IMG/VR virus record: IMGVR_UViG_3300048838_000497
Span: 1-35,159 of that record
DNA: 35,159 nt
Source of the DNA: a virus
Strand: one strand, 5' to 3'
Shown: positions 16,114 through 25,057 of the stretch, piece after piece
Layout: each line of letters opens with the position of its first letter
Numbering within the stretch: position 1 is the stretch's first letter
Notes under the pieces: generated by a model
What the model was told of the DNA's origin: nothing
The model's input: the letters and a program-made list of their open reading frames with translations, nothing else
Databases searched by the model: none
Program-made: the position numbers and the translations under genes

Positions 16114-16604
16114 TAACCACTCGCGGAGGTCAAGGTTATCGTAACATTGAGAACATCGTCAATAGCAACTGTACGAGTTGCAGTGAAAGCACCCTCACCG
16201 TAAAGCGTTCCACTAGTACCACTGGTTACTGTCGCAACGAAAGCGCCTTTAAGAGTACCACCAGTAGTAATCGTGAAACTAGCTTTGCTGGCACTATTGT
16301 CTACACTGCCAGCACTAACAGTCCCAAGCGTAAGAGCTTTACGCGTACCACTATAGGTTGTGAATTCAGTCCAACCAGAGTGGCTAGCGAGAGTATCACC
16401 AGCAGCGAAAGCTGTCCAGCCAGCATTATCAACTAGACCAACGTACCATGCTGCTGTGTAAGACGAACCTTTGAAATACTTATCAAGAATATCATTTAAC
16501 CCAACGGTTACAATAATATTCTTAATGGTCTCTTCCCACAACAATTTACCTTTTCGAAAGCATTCGAAACGGTAATAATTAGTAAGCACAAGATTACTTT
16601 GCAT
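16113..16604 (-). CDS. Putative virion structural protein, paralogue of the gene at 4.9-5.5 kb
   Basis: 163 residues. It has the blocks VGLNDILDKYFKG, AAWYVGLVDNAGW, AAGDTLASHSGWTEF and TSGTSGTLYGEGAF, all shared in order with the 182-residue protein behind the tape measure. GAGGAAA precedes the ATG. It separates the adhesin cassette from the head genes. A virion surface or fibre-associated role is likely from the company it keeps; the exact function is unknown. Having two copies at opposite ends of the structural block suggests each serves a different fibre. Confidence 0.68.
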   Translation of the reverse strand: MQSNLVLTNYYRFECFRKGKLLWEETIKNIIVTVGLNDILDKYFKGSSYTAAWYVGLVDNAGWTAFAAGDTLASHSGWTEFTTYSGTRKALTLGTVSAGSVDNSASKASFTITTGGTLKGAFVATVTSGTSGTLYGEGAFTATRTVAIDDVLNVTITLTSASG

Positions 16605-16611
16605 CTTTTCC

Positions 16612-18294
16612 TCACAGTTTTACAAGGATCTCGTTAGAAATCTGACTCTTAACTATACTGGCTCCAGTTAAAGTAATTTGATCTGGGTCGCCACCAAAAG
16701 TGCTTAGTATATTGAATGTTGTACTGAAAGTTATAGCCGCTGCTAACGCACCATTACTTGCTTGTGTACTATTAAGTACAGTTGCTAATGCTAAGTTATC
16801 CTGTGCATTAAGCTGAGTTGAAATCGACGTAGTAAAAGTATTTGCTAAATTTAAAGTATTATAAAAATTGATTTGTACTGTTTGACCATTATTAATAATT
16901 GTAGCAAGTGTTAAATCAGCGTATACATTTCTTATAACAGCTTGAGAAGAATTTAAAGTGGTTCCTAAGGTAATACTATCAGTGATAGTGTTACCCATAT
17001 TTGTATTATAAGTTAGACTTGTTGCTAATACTGTACTAGATCCAAAGATACCAGTATTTGATTCTGTTATATTAGTTATAAGATTTAATGGTAACTGGTT
17101 ATAGGCTGTTAGTTGTGTACTATTCGTTATATTAAATGTGTTAGCTAATATTAAAGTATTTGCTGCTGTTAACTGATTAGCTAGAGCTTGATTTAGAGTA
17201 TTTGTAAAAGTTAATGGTTCGTTGAATATACTACCAGTACTTACGGCTAATCCAAAACTACCAGCTATTGCTAGAGTATTAGCGGCTGTTAATTGATTAC
17301 TTAAAGCAATATTAGCCGTAACTGGTAGAGTTAAAACACTATAAATAGTATTGTAATTTGCTTGAGACTGATTAGTTATAACTGGTAAGGTTAGCGTTTC
17401 AGTGAACATAGCACCAGTAGATGTAGTATAAGTTAAAGTATTAGCTAAAGCCAAGCTATTATAAGCAGTTAATTGGTTGGCTTGAGTGCTGTTAAAAGTA
17501 TTAGCTAGGGTTAAGTTATTATAGGCAGTTAACTGATTAGCTTGCGAATTATTAGTTATAACTGGTAAGGTTAGCGTTTCAGTGAACGTCGCACCAGTAG
17601 ATGTAGCATAAGTTAAAGTATTAGCTAAAGCCAAGCTATTATAAGCAGTTAATTGAGCAGATGTAGCATAAGTTAAAGTATTAGCTAAAGCCAAGCTATT
17701 ATAAGCAGTTAATTGACCAGCTTGCGAATTATTAGTTATAACTGGTAAGGTTAGCGTTTCAGTATACGTTGCACCAGTAGATACTACAAATGTCAATGTA
17801 CTAGCTAAAGTTAGAGCATTATAACCAGTAAGTTGAGTTGGTTGTAACTGATTTAAAGTCGTTGCGAGAGCAAGTGCTTCCTCGTATGTTGATGGGCCAC
17901 TAGTACCAGTAAAATCCCACCCACTAACTGTGCCACCGACATTCGTGCTCGTCCCGCTATCTGCATCGATCTCTGTATCAACGTAGGTGCAGACCGAATC
18001 CCATACGTCACAGTATTCCGCCGTGGCGGTGACACCAGATGCGAGATCGAAGTTCAGGTCGTTGATACTGAGCTGGAGGTTGCTGTCACCATTTAATGAT
18101 AATTGTCCAGACCCAAGACTAATGGAGCCTCCCTGCATCCAGTAATCAGTACCATTATAGAACCGGAACCTGCCCGCCGACGACTGGACAGTGACATCGC
18201 CCATGCTATCCAGGTTGTAACCGTTCAGGTCCAACCGGCCCGACGTAGCCGTCAGCGACTTGCATTTCGCGTTGTCTAACAGTCGTGCGATCAT
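16612..18294 (-). CDS. Large repeat-containing fibre-like protein with chimeric composition
   Basis: 560 residues. The first 138 are Gly/Ser/Asn-rich with periodic strands (LDLNGYNLDSMGDVTVQSSA), as in beta-helix adhesins. From about 140 to 535 the protein is built of roughly 20-residue units around LTAYNSLALANTLTYATS and TETLTLPVITNNSQANQ. It ends TLTGASIVKSQISNEILVKL. The first part is G+C-rich (35 of 60 at 18181-18240) and the repeat part A/T-rich (23 of 60 at 17581-17640). ATGA overlaps the preceding gene. It probably forms a long fibre or stalk on the virion. No enzymatic motif is visible. Confidence 0.72.
   Translation of the reverse strand: MIARLLDNAKCKSLTATSGRLDLNGYNLDSMGDVTVQSSAGRFRFYNGTDYWMQGGSISLGSGQLSLNGDSNLQLSINDLNFDLASGVTATAEYCDVWDSVCTYVDTEIDADSGTSTNVGGTVSGWDFTGTSGPSTYEEALALATTLNQLQPTQLTGYNALTLASTLTFVVSTGATYTETLTLPVITNNSQAGQLTAYNSLALANTLTYATSAQLTAYNSLALANTLTYATSTGATFTETLTLPVITNNSQANQLTAYNNLTLANTFNSTQANQLTAYNSLALANTLTYTTSTGAMFTETLTLPVITNQSQANYNTIYSVLTLPVTANIALSNQLTAANTLAIAGSFGLAVSTGSIFNEPLTFTNTLNQALANQLTAANTLILANTFNITNSTQLTAYNQLPLNLITNITESNTGIFGSSTVLATSLTYNTNMGNTITDSITLGTTLNSSQAVIRNVYADLTLATIINNGQTVQINFYNTLNLANTFTTSISTQLNAQDNLALATVLNSTQASNGALAAAITFSTTFNILSTFGGDPDQITLTGASIVKSQISNEILVKL
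16740..17880 (-). repeat. Nested 60-bp / 180-bp tandem repeats in the fibre gene
   Basis: The coding DNA repeats with a period of 60 bases (20 residues), clearest from 17401 to 17760. The segment with AAGCCAAGCTATTATAAGCA recurs at 17449, 17629 and 17689. The segment ATAACTGGTAAGGTTAGCGT recurs at 17377, 17557 and 17737, a 180-base super-period. Two adjacent 60-base units near 17600-17720 are almost identical, so the latest expansion is recent. Outside this core the units are degenerate. Expansion keeps the reading frame. Confidence 0.85.
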
Positions 18295-19727
18295 TGTGTG
18301 ACTCGTTTAGGGGCGGATAGGGAAATACCGATGCTGTGGTAAGCTACAGATGCTGACAGGGTTATCGTTGGGGATACGAGTGCCGTTCCATTGTAGACCT
18401 CTGAAAATATCGCTATCGCGCGGGCATCAGCGCCTCCTGGATCTGCGTCATAGACTTCTATCAACGCTGATGAAGCAGTTGCTGCCGCTGTTCCCACACA
18501 CCACAGAATCAAAGACCCTAACTCGGACGGGACAGGGACATTAAACACAGGGGCGCTATTCTTGGCTCGTGAGATTGCAGAGGATGTGCATTGAGTAATA
18601 CCTGCTCCCGCAACTCGAAGGATCACTCCGTGCAACGTCGTCAGAAGCGCATTAGTTTCAAACGAATACGAGGCAGTTTCTGAATCCGCCACGCGAGCCA
18701 TCACCATCATGTTTGTCGACACTGCCGATGGTACAGGCTTTGTTAAGTCGACCCATTTCTTGTCTCTTGGAGGAAGCACCCACACACCGCCAGCCATCGT
18801 GAACACGGCCAGCAACAAGTCTCCTGGTTGCGTCCCGGCTGGCGATGCAATCGTGACGAGATTGCTTCCTGTATCGGTGATAGTGCCAACCGAGTAGCTC
18901 TCGATGACTGGCGTTGGATACTTATCCGCGAACTGATTAATAAGAGCCCTTGAACTGTTTTCCCATGCGGCCTTGCACACTTCTTCGACGTAGGTGGCTG
19001 GAGTTCCGAAGGTTCCGCTGTTGAGCGCACGACCGGACTGAGCCCACACACTCCGCACATAGTCCTGAGCCTTATTCGCAATGCGTGTAGCCTGCGCGTG
19101 TCCACGCTTCTCGGTAATCGCGGGCGGGATAATCAGGACTTGTGAGCGCTTCTCGCTTTGCGCAGCGGACAAGGTCCACTGCATGGCTGGATAACGCCCG
19201 ACCGCCAGATTGTCTTCGGTAGCCACGATTGGGTCGGATGACACACTGTTAAAGTTGCTGTTGTAGCGAATGGTTCCACGAGGTGGCGTGTAAACCGTCC
19301 CGGTGTAATTGTCAACTGGCACTGACCCAAGATACAGAGCTGCCGCTCCACTCTCTTCGATGGTGAACTCGGAGAAGGGAATATAAGCGTCCCATGTCGG
19401 ATAGTAGTTCAATGCCAGCAGGTACGGCGCTCTCGCTCCCGTGAATCGCAGCATGACTGCCGACATGTAGCTGTACGTCATGTTTGTCGTGAACGTGACG
19501 GATGCACCCTCATCACCCGTCGCGATTTTATACAACACGCACAAGATCGCTGTCGTGGATGTCAATCGCGTCCAGCCGGATGCCGCCATGTATCGACTGT
19601 TCGCGACACCTACCGCGACGAGCAGATCACCAGCCACCATCCCGCTCGGAACGCCCAGCACTAAGGTGGTGTCACTATCATTAGTGACACCATCCGCCGT
19701 TCCAATTGAAGCGTACTGTACTGCCAT
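18291..19727 (-). CDS. Putative tail fibre protein with two related beta domains
   Basis: 478 residues. Two similar domains are visible. The first runs about 1-215 (LVLGVPSGMVAGDLLVAVGV then SYMSAVMLRFTGA). The second runs about 285-478 (VTIASPAGTQPGDLLLAVFT then LLTTLHGVILRVAGA). They are joined by a helical linker near 220-285 rich in Arg and Ala. This resembles a beta-sandwich module found in secreted and phage fibre proteins whose ligand is not established. The gene is G+C-rich (33 of 60 at 19321-19380), unlike the core phage genes. Four bases separate it from the preceding gene. Receptor binding is a reasonable inference. Confidence 0.65.
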   Translation of the reverse strand: MAVQYASIGTADGVTNDSDTTLVLGVPSGMVAGDLLVAVGVANSRYMAASGWTRLTSTTAILCVLYKIATGDEGASVTFTTNMTYSYMSAVMLRFTGARAPYLLALNYYPTWDAYIPFSEFTIEESGAAALYLGSVPVDNYTGTVYTPPRGTIRYNSNFNSVSSDPIVATEDNLAVGRYPAMQWTLSAAQSEKRSQVLIIPPAITEKRGHAQATRIANKAQDYVRSVWAQSGRALNSGTFGTPATYVEEVCKAAWENSSRALINQFADKYPTPVIESYSVGTITDTGSNLVTIASPAGTQPGDLLLAVFTMAGGVWVLPPRDKKWVDLTKPVPSAVSTNMMVMARVADSETASYSFETNALLTTLHGVILRVAGAGITQCTSSAISRAKNSAPVFNVPVPSELGSLILWCVGTAAATASSALIEVYDADPGGADARAIAIFSEVYNGTALVSPTITLSASVAYHSIGISLSAPKRVTQ

Positions 19728-19731
19728 TTGC

Positions 19732-20823
19732 TTAACTCAGTGAACGGTTGGGGGAAGTGACGTTGGACCACATGGCGGCGGCGAGTTCGGCGGGAGTCGG
19801 TCCTCGGCCGTCATCTAGTTGGTCGATGATCAAACCTATAGGCATGTACTCAGTTTGAATATCATTTAGCCAATTGCCCCCGTCTAGTCGCCTGTCAGCA
19901 TAGGCGGCGACTCCTGCCGGGAACGTTTCTAAATGGGCGGCACTACCGAGTGTTGGTGTATAAAACTGGATATTTGTTGTTGTGTTTGGTTTCGCTGCAA
20001 GATAATAAGTAGTGCCAGCATTTAATGTGTACGGGGTGGAGAAGAACGCGTGAAACAGTTCGCCGTTGTTCATTACATCTGAATCATAATTTGCGCGTGT
20101 TGCCCGTACTGTTGTCCCTTCGTACAGGACGAAATCATACGCATTAGTCCCGGATGTAAAATGTGGAAGTGACCATAGCCCAACTGCTCGGCAAGTAAAT
20201 GGCATGGTCACTTTTAAGGCGTACTCGTCAGCCACTGCTGTCGAAGCATTGAAAGTACGCGCGGTTGTCGTGTGGATGAATGGGTAGGGTGCCCAGTATG
20301 ATCCATCACTGTACTTGAGTGAAAATGACAAGCGAGCCCGTGCTTTTGTTTGCCAGGAACTTGTATACCTGCTTAACGTGCTATCAATCGTTCGTCCTTG
20401 GCCATAAACCGATATTCCCAAATCTCCCTGTGTACCATCCCACTCGACAACGAACGCTACTTGATCTCCTAGTGTCATTGTCGCATCTGTTATGTCTACC
20501 TCGTACTGTGTGTTTGCCGCTGGCGTGGCTTGTGTGGCGTACGCACTTCCACCATATAACGTTGAGGTTGGATTTCCAGCAGCATCAACAGTGTATAGAC
20601 CCACGCGGAGCGTTTGAGCTGACGTTACGGTTCGCACGCGAAAGCATAGGTGTGTTACAGTGCCTGCGCGGCCCACACCAAACACTTGCCCTAATCGCGT
20701 ATTGGTTGCGTTGAGTGTGTAGTTAGCATTTGCTGACCACAGCGGATAGCCAGTGCTGAATTGAATACCCCATATTGAGTATGGATCTGGCCACCACATC
20801 TTGCCGATATTTTGCAGCGCCAT
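19732..20823 (-). CDS. Putative tail fibre / receptor-binding protein
   Basis: 363 residues, starting MALQNIGKMWWPDPYSIWGI. It is dominated by aromatic-rich beta strands in two sections: about 30-165 (VTHLCFRVRTVTSAQTLRVG, YEVDITDATMTLGDQVAF) and 185-330 (LKVTMPFTCRAVGLWSLPHF, PYTLNAGTTYYLAAKPN). These resemble jelly-roll domains of fibres. It ends in a short helix with MWSNVTSPNRS. GAGG precedes the ATG. It lies between the LamG genes and the two-domain fibre in the G+C-rich cassette. The ligand is unknown and no cleavage motif is visible. Confidence 0.6.
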   Translation of the reverse strand: MALQNIGKMWWPDPYSIWGIQFSTGYPLWSANANYTLNATNTRLGQVFGVGRAGTVTHLCFRVRTVTSAQTLRVGLYTVDAAGNPTSTLYGGSAYATQATPAANTQYEVDITDATMTLGDQVAFVVEWDGTQGDLGISVYGQGRTIDSTLSRYTSSWQTKARARLSFSLKYSDGSYWAPYPFIHTTTARTFNASTAVADEYALKVTMPFTCRAVGLWSLPHFTSGTNAYDFVLYEGTTVRATRANYDSDVMNNGELFHAFFSTPYTLNAGTTYYLAAKPNTTTNIQFYTPTLGSAAHLETFPAGVAAYADRRLDGGNWLNDIQTEYMPIGLIIDQLDDGRGPTPAELAAAMWSNVTSPNRSLS

Positions 20824-20833
20824 GTTCTAAGCC

Positions 20834-23263
20834 TCAATCAAAAAAGACGTTTGTGTTCTCGTTCGGGACACCTGCGCCACCACGCCCACCTTGCGAGCGA
20901 CTCCAGTTCTCAGCGGCGTGCCAATCTTCGTGCTTGCCGACCCAGTGACGGTCGTTGATGGGGACGGGGATGGGGCCTTTGATTGGCTTGATTAGGTTTG
21001 ATAAGAGGACGTTGCTGCGGTTGGCGAGAATCTGGATTTCGGGGAGCGAGAGTGCGCGGTTATATGCAACTAAGTCGGCCAGTCCAGTTGTGGTCATGTA
21101 CTGGGTGCCATACTTGCCGATTGATGATAAGTAGAATGTGGAATTGGTACTTCCCGACGATGGCGATTTCGCACCTTGGCTTACACCGTTTTTATACAGC
21201 GTGGCGGTAGTCCCGTTCCTGACTAGTGCCCAGTGATTCTGTCCAGTCTGACTCTGCCCAGACCATTCCCAGTAGATTAGCGTGCCAGAAGATATGAGAT
21301 GATATGTCGTTGCCCCCATCGAGAGGAAATAAGAATTAGATCCATTTGACCACAATGACGAATTTGCATTGCTTGGGCTATTTGCCCACATCGCCAACGT
21401 ATAGACAGTATCGAGAGCGACGTTTCCGTGTGTTACATATTCCGACGAACTGCCTGTCAGGGACAAAGTGTATCTATTTATCGCACTGTCCCACGCCCAG
21501 TCCGTCGATGGGTCCATCCCAGTCAGCGTGCCGTGGTTGCCGTAGGGCGAGGAGTCGTTATACCTCACTGACCCTGGATTCTGACCCAACCCCGCGAATA
21601 CGAGTCCTTTCGCCAGTGGATGACTGTAATCAATACTAAAGTTCTCCGGCCGACTGACGCCATGACTGACGTGAGGTTTTAGGGTATAGGCATCAGATAA
21701 CGTGACGCCACGGAAGTATTTGGTGGTGCCGAGCTTGGGCTTGATCAACCCGGAGAGCATGACATTGCTGGGGTCGGCCAGTTGCTGGATCTCGGCATTA
21801 TTGAGTATGCGAGAATAGCACATTACGTCTGCTATCTTGCAGTTAAGTGCTCCGATAGTAAGCGCGCCAGTGCTGATCATAAGCGGCTGGTAATATGTAA
21901 TCGACTGATTGTAAACCCCATTCACATAGATGTCCGCGACATTTGACGCATTGATGGCTGCCGATAGGTGTAATGGAACGCTTGCGATAGTTGCAATATT
22001 GGTAGTCGAGACGTTACCGTATTTGCCATTTAACGTGAGTCGCACGGTATTGGCACTGTAATAGGTATTGATGGACCAAGATGACGTAGCTGTGGCAAGG
22101 AAATTGCCGGTACTGCTGCCCGCGTAGTCGTTGACAAACCACAAATTAATTGTTGCAGGCGTTGCAAGCGACAATCCCGTTGAGGATAACTGCGATGTGG
22201 TTGCACCTACTTGGGCAATAGCGTGCCGGTTGTGTAATCGAACATGCCTATTATCTACCCCAAGCGAGCCTGTGTTCTTATTCGCAGAACTGTCGTTATA
22301 CCGCACACTCCCCGGATTCTGACCCAACCCCGCGAACACCAGCCCCTTGGCTAGTGGGTGATCGTAGTCCAGCTCGAACTGCTCCGGGCGGACCTTCGGC
22401 TTCTCGAAACTTACTCCTCTGACGATGGCCACTCGCTTCTGTGTGATGCTGCGATCCGGCTCGTCGGGCACGATCAGGCCGTCGAGCATCACGTTCGTCG
22501 GGTCCGCGAGGCGTTTGATTTCTTCGGCGCTGAGGACACGCGACCAGTAAAGCGGATCGCCGATCTGCCCTGGAAAGTAGTATGCCGAAGGACTGGCATT
22601 GTAGTAGTGATTGAAAAACGCACCATCAGCATCGGTAAGGTATGCAGCCCAACTCGTTGTACTACCAGAGTCATACACTCCATTGATGTAGAAGTCTGTC
22701 GGCCCAGCCCCTCCAGCGTTATTGACAACCGCAATGTGAATCAACTGACCGGCAGTAATCGTTCCAGTCGATGTGCGCGGAGAGGTAGTAGGCGTTGCGT
22801 AGGACACCACAAGTTGTCCACTGGCGTTGATGCCTACTAACCAGCCCCAGTTCGTTGCGCTATTCACCATTCCTTGGCCAAAGATAACGCGCGATGTACC
22901 GTAGCTCGTAACATTGATCCAAGCTGCAAAAGTTCGCTCATAGGTGATGTATGCAGGCGCATTGGCCATGCTAGGGATCTTGACAACTTCATTAGAGCCA
23001 GTGCCATCGCCATTCAGCACCCACCGCCCCAGCTCATTGCTCCATGTCCAGTCGCTGCTGGGTTCCATATTGAGCAGCGTGCCATGATTCCCCTGCCCGC
23101 TGTAGTCGAGGCACTGATACCCCTGTCCGTTGCCCAGCCCCGCGAAGACGAGCCCGCTCGCCAACGGATGCTTGCTGTTAATCGAGAACCGCGCAGGCCG
23201 AACCGTTCGCTCGAAGCGAGATGGTTCTTTCGTTGATTTTCCTGCGTAGGGGATGTAAGCCAT
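20834..23263 (-). CDS. Triple LamG/concanavalin-like lectin-domain protein
   Basis: 809 residues with three tandem modules starting near residues 22, 291 and 538. Each opens with a line like RPENFSIDYSHPLAKGLVFA followed by GLGQNPGSVRYNDSS, passes through a glycan-lectin-like jelly roll (FAAWINVTSYGTSRVIFGQG, IHIAVVNNAGG, DFYINGVYDSG) and closes with EIQQLADPSNVMLSGLI. LamG folds bind sugars or proteins, usually with calcium. The final 50 residues (NDRHWVGKHEDWHAAENWSR) form a short Trp/His-rich tail. TAATG overlaps the preceding gene. Most likely a multivalent adhesin on the virion. Confidence 0.8.
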   Translation of the reverse strand: MAYIPYAGKSTKEPSRFERTVRPARFSINSKHPLASGLVFAGLGNGQGYQCLDYSGQGNHGTLLNMEPSSDWTWSNELGRWVLNGDGTGSNEVVKIPSMANAPAYITYERTFAAWINVTSYGTSRVIFGQGMVNSATNWGWLVGINASGQLVVSYATPTTSPRTSTGTITAGQLIHIAVVNNAGGAGPTDFYINGVYDSGSTTSWAAYLTDADGAFFNHYYNASPSAYYFPGQIGDPLYWSRVLSAEEIKRLADPTNVMLDGLIVPDEPDRSITQKRVAIVRGVSFEKPKVRPEQFELDYDHPLAKGLVFAGLGQNPGSVRYNDSSANKNTGSLGVDNRHVRLHNRHAIAQVGATTSQLSSTGLSLATPATINLWFVNDYAGSSTGNFLATATSSWSINTYYSANTVRLTLNGKYGNVSTTNIATIASVPLHLSAAINASNVADIYVNGVYNQSITYYQPLMISTGALTIGALNCKIADVMCYSRILNNAEIQQLADPSNVMLSGLIKPKLGTTKYFRGVTLSDAYTLKPHVSHGVSRPENFSIDYSHPLAKGLVFAGLGQNPGSVRYNDSSPYGNHGTLTGMDPSTDWAWDSAINRYTLSLTGSSSEYVTHGNVALDTVYTLAMWANSPSNANSSLWSNGSNSYFLSMGATTYHLISSGTLIYWEWSGQSQTGQNHWALVRNGTTATLYKNGVSQGAKSPSSGSTNSTFYLSSIGKYGTQYMTTTGLADLVAYNRALSLPEIQILANRSNVLLSNLIKPIKGPIPVPINDRHWVGKHEDWHAAENWSRSQGGRGGAGVPNENTNVFFD

Positions 23264-24021
23264 TAGCGAATACCTTCGCGGTCGTAGACATTAAATTCGG
23301 AGCCGATGGGACGAATTAGGCCGGAGAGCATGTAGTTCGCGGGGTTGGCGAGCTGGCGGATTTCAGATGGTGCTAGAACTCTCGTCCACGCCATCACATC
23401 ACTTAACCTGTCTGTGCAGTTGCCCCACAAGTCTGAGAGCATCCAAGTGCCGACTGAGCAATCACGAGCCACATCCGTAAAGTTCATCGAGTCTGAAAAA
23501 GTAGAGACCGCTTGCCCGTTGACATACAGTATTTGTGATCCGTTCGTGCAGGTGACAGCCAAGTGGTACGGATCACTCCTTCCATTTCCATACAGCACTG
23601 CGCCCGATGAATATGTTCCACCGTCCAGGTCGGCGCGTACATAGTTTTGAGAGCGATACAGTGACGCGGTGTTATACATGTTCTCCCACGTTGCCTGGAA
23701 GCACACGACATAACTCAGCTCGCCGATTACCGCTATGCCCATCCACCCTGCTAGAGTTATTCCGTTCGCGAAGCCAGGTACGACTTTGTTACCAATCTCA
23801 ATCCGTTGTGGTGATCCTGAAAAGTCGATGGAGGTGCGAGCAATCTTAGGCGTATACACCCAGTCCGTCTTAGGGTCCATTCCCGCGAGGACTCCGTGAT
23901 ACAGTGATCGAGAACTATCACAGTACCTCACCGACCCCGGCGCATTCCCCAACCCCGCAAACACCAGCCCCCGAGCGAGCTGGTGCGAAGGATCAATCGT
24001 GAAGAACTGGGGTCGTCCCAT
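23263..24021 (-). CDS. Single LamG/concanavalin-like lectin-domain protein
   Basis: 252 residues from the ATG at 24021. That ATG overlaps the TAA of the preceding gene and has GAGG upstream. An in-frame start at 24099 would cover 79 bases of the preceding gene, and its extra 26 residues match nothing in the sibling modules. The protein is one module of the same type as the three in the next gene (RPQFFTIDPSHQLARGLVFA, GLGNAPGSVRYCDSS, NGSQILYVNGQAVS, EIRQLANPANYMLSGLI). The two genes probably arose by module duplication and together supply four lectin domains. Confidence 0.78.
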   Translation of the reverse strand: MGRPQFFTIDPSHQLARGLVFAGLGNAPGSVRYCDSSRSLYHGVLAGMDPKTDWVYTPKIARTSIDFSGSPQRIEIGNKVVPGFANGITLAGWMGIAVIGELSYVVCFQATWENMYNTASLYRSQNYVRADLDGGTYSSGAVLYGNGRSDPYHLAVTCTNGSQILYVNGQAVSTFSDSMNFTDVARDCSVGTWMLSDLWGNCTDRLSDVMAWTRVLAPSEIRQLANPANYMLSGLIRPIGSEFNVYDREGIR

Positions 24022-24581
24022 TACTGGACCTCGTCGATAACCGGTTCGAACAGGACTTGATGTTCGTAGGCATCCGTAGTGAACAGCGTCTGACCACATT
24101 CGTTCTTGACGATCAGCGAGCCGTAGCGAGACGACGGACTAAATGTACCGATGAATGCAATCTGCACTGCGTTACCAATGTTCTCGCAAGCCATCTGTCC
24201 GATGAATTGGATCTTCTTGACGCCACCATCATCCGTACCTGAAGCCGGTCCGGTATAGGCACCATCCGATCCACTCGCACCGCCGGTGTTACCGTTCGCT
24301 GCGGTTGCTACCGGTGAAGGTGCCCAGTAGAACTCGATCGCAGCGCCTGAGGTCGGAGCCGTCGCGAACTCGATACAGGCGTACACGTTGTACGCGGGTG
24401 CACGCTTCGCACCGAGGTCCGCTTTCGCAGACTGGCGGGACGACGCAGTCGTCACCGTCGCGCTCAGGTCAAGATCATACCGCGTGTAAGTGGAGGCAAG
24501 CACATTAGCAGCGCCAGGAGCCACAGTGCTCTTTGCGAACAGGATACAGTCGCCGGATTTTCTTAAGACTTCATTTGGCAT
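24021..24581 (-). CDS. Putative virion protein upstream of the lectin genes
   Basis: 186 residues with a strong ribosome site (GGGGAGGTGG) and a TAATG overlap with the preceding gene. It appears to be one beta-sandwich domain: YTRYDLDLSATVTT, APAYNVYACIEFATAPTSG and IEFYWAPSP strands, then a long Gly/Ser/Thr loop (NGNTGGASGSDGAYTGPASG), then IQFIGQMACENIGNAVQIAF. It ends with YEHQVLFEPVIDEVQ. The gene is G+C-rich like the fibre genes after it. It may attach or support the lectin proteins. The family is not recognised. Confidence 0.6.
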   Translation of the reverse strand: MPNEVLRKSGDCILFAKSTVAPGAANVLASTYTRYDLDLSATVTTASSRQSAKADLGAKRAPAYNVYACIEFATAPTSGAAIEFYWAPSPVATAANGNTGGASGSDGAYTGPASGTDDGGVKKIQFIGQMACENIGNAVQIAFIGTFSPSSRYGSLIVKNECGQTLFTTDAYEHQVLFEPVIDEVQ

Positions 24582-25048
24582 TAGACCACCTCCCCTTCAA
24601 TCAAGACTCGTGCACTGGGGAGGCAACCGCGTTCGACGTTGTAGCCGTCCGCCTGCCACATTTCAATCTGGCTCTTACTGACCTCGGCGAGAGCTTTGAT
24701 CTTCGCACCCAGCGCGGCGAATTCGCCGGTAAAGAGCGTATCGACTAATCCTCTTGCACTGGCAGCACCGATATCCAAGCCACTCTGTTCCCAGACACCA
24801 ACGTTACTCATTATAGCTAATGCATCAGCAATCAGAACATTAGTTGATGCGGCTGTAGTGAGAATGGTCTTCGCTGTGATATACTCCTCAGGTGTGAGGG
24901 AAGCCATCAGCGTTCGGAGACTGATTGGTGTGGATTGTATTGTAACGATATTTTGAATATTTAATTTTGTCCAACGTTCATCATCTGTAAGAGGCACATT
25001 AGCCTCTAACTGGCACCAAGGTACCAGTACCTCGTAAGGATCTTTCAT
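24581..25048 (-). CDS. Hypothetical protein at the edge of the adhesin cassette
   Basis: 155 residues, starting MKDPYEVLVPWCQLE, with AGAGG upstream. It is mainly helical (PEEYITAKTILTTAASTNVL, GLVDTLFTGEFAALGAKIKA) and soluble. It closes with VERGCLPSARVLIEGEVV and shares one base with the next gene. Composition turns from A/T-rich at its start (near 24.95 kb) to G+C-rich at its end (near 24.6 kb), so it straddles the border of the cassette. Function unknown. Confidence 0.55.
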   Translation of the reverse strand: MKDPYEVLVPWCQLEANVPLTDDERWTKLNIQNIVTIQSTPISLRTLMASLTPEEYITAKTILTTAASTNVLIADALAIMSNVGVWEQSGLDIGAASARGLVDTLFTGEFAALGAKIKALAEVSKSQIEMWQADGYNVERGCLPSARVLIEGEVV

Positions 25049-25057
25049 GTTAGCCTC

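Noticed and set aside
22358-22840. 160-codon plus-strand frame in the LamG gene
   Set aside because: Antisense to a repeated lectin module; no independent family features.
23263-24099. Longer start for the single LamG gene at 24099
   Set aside because: It would overlap the preceding gene by 79 bases; the ATG at 24021 has a ribosome site and a TAATG coupling.
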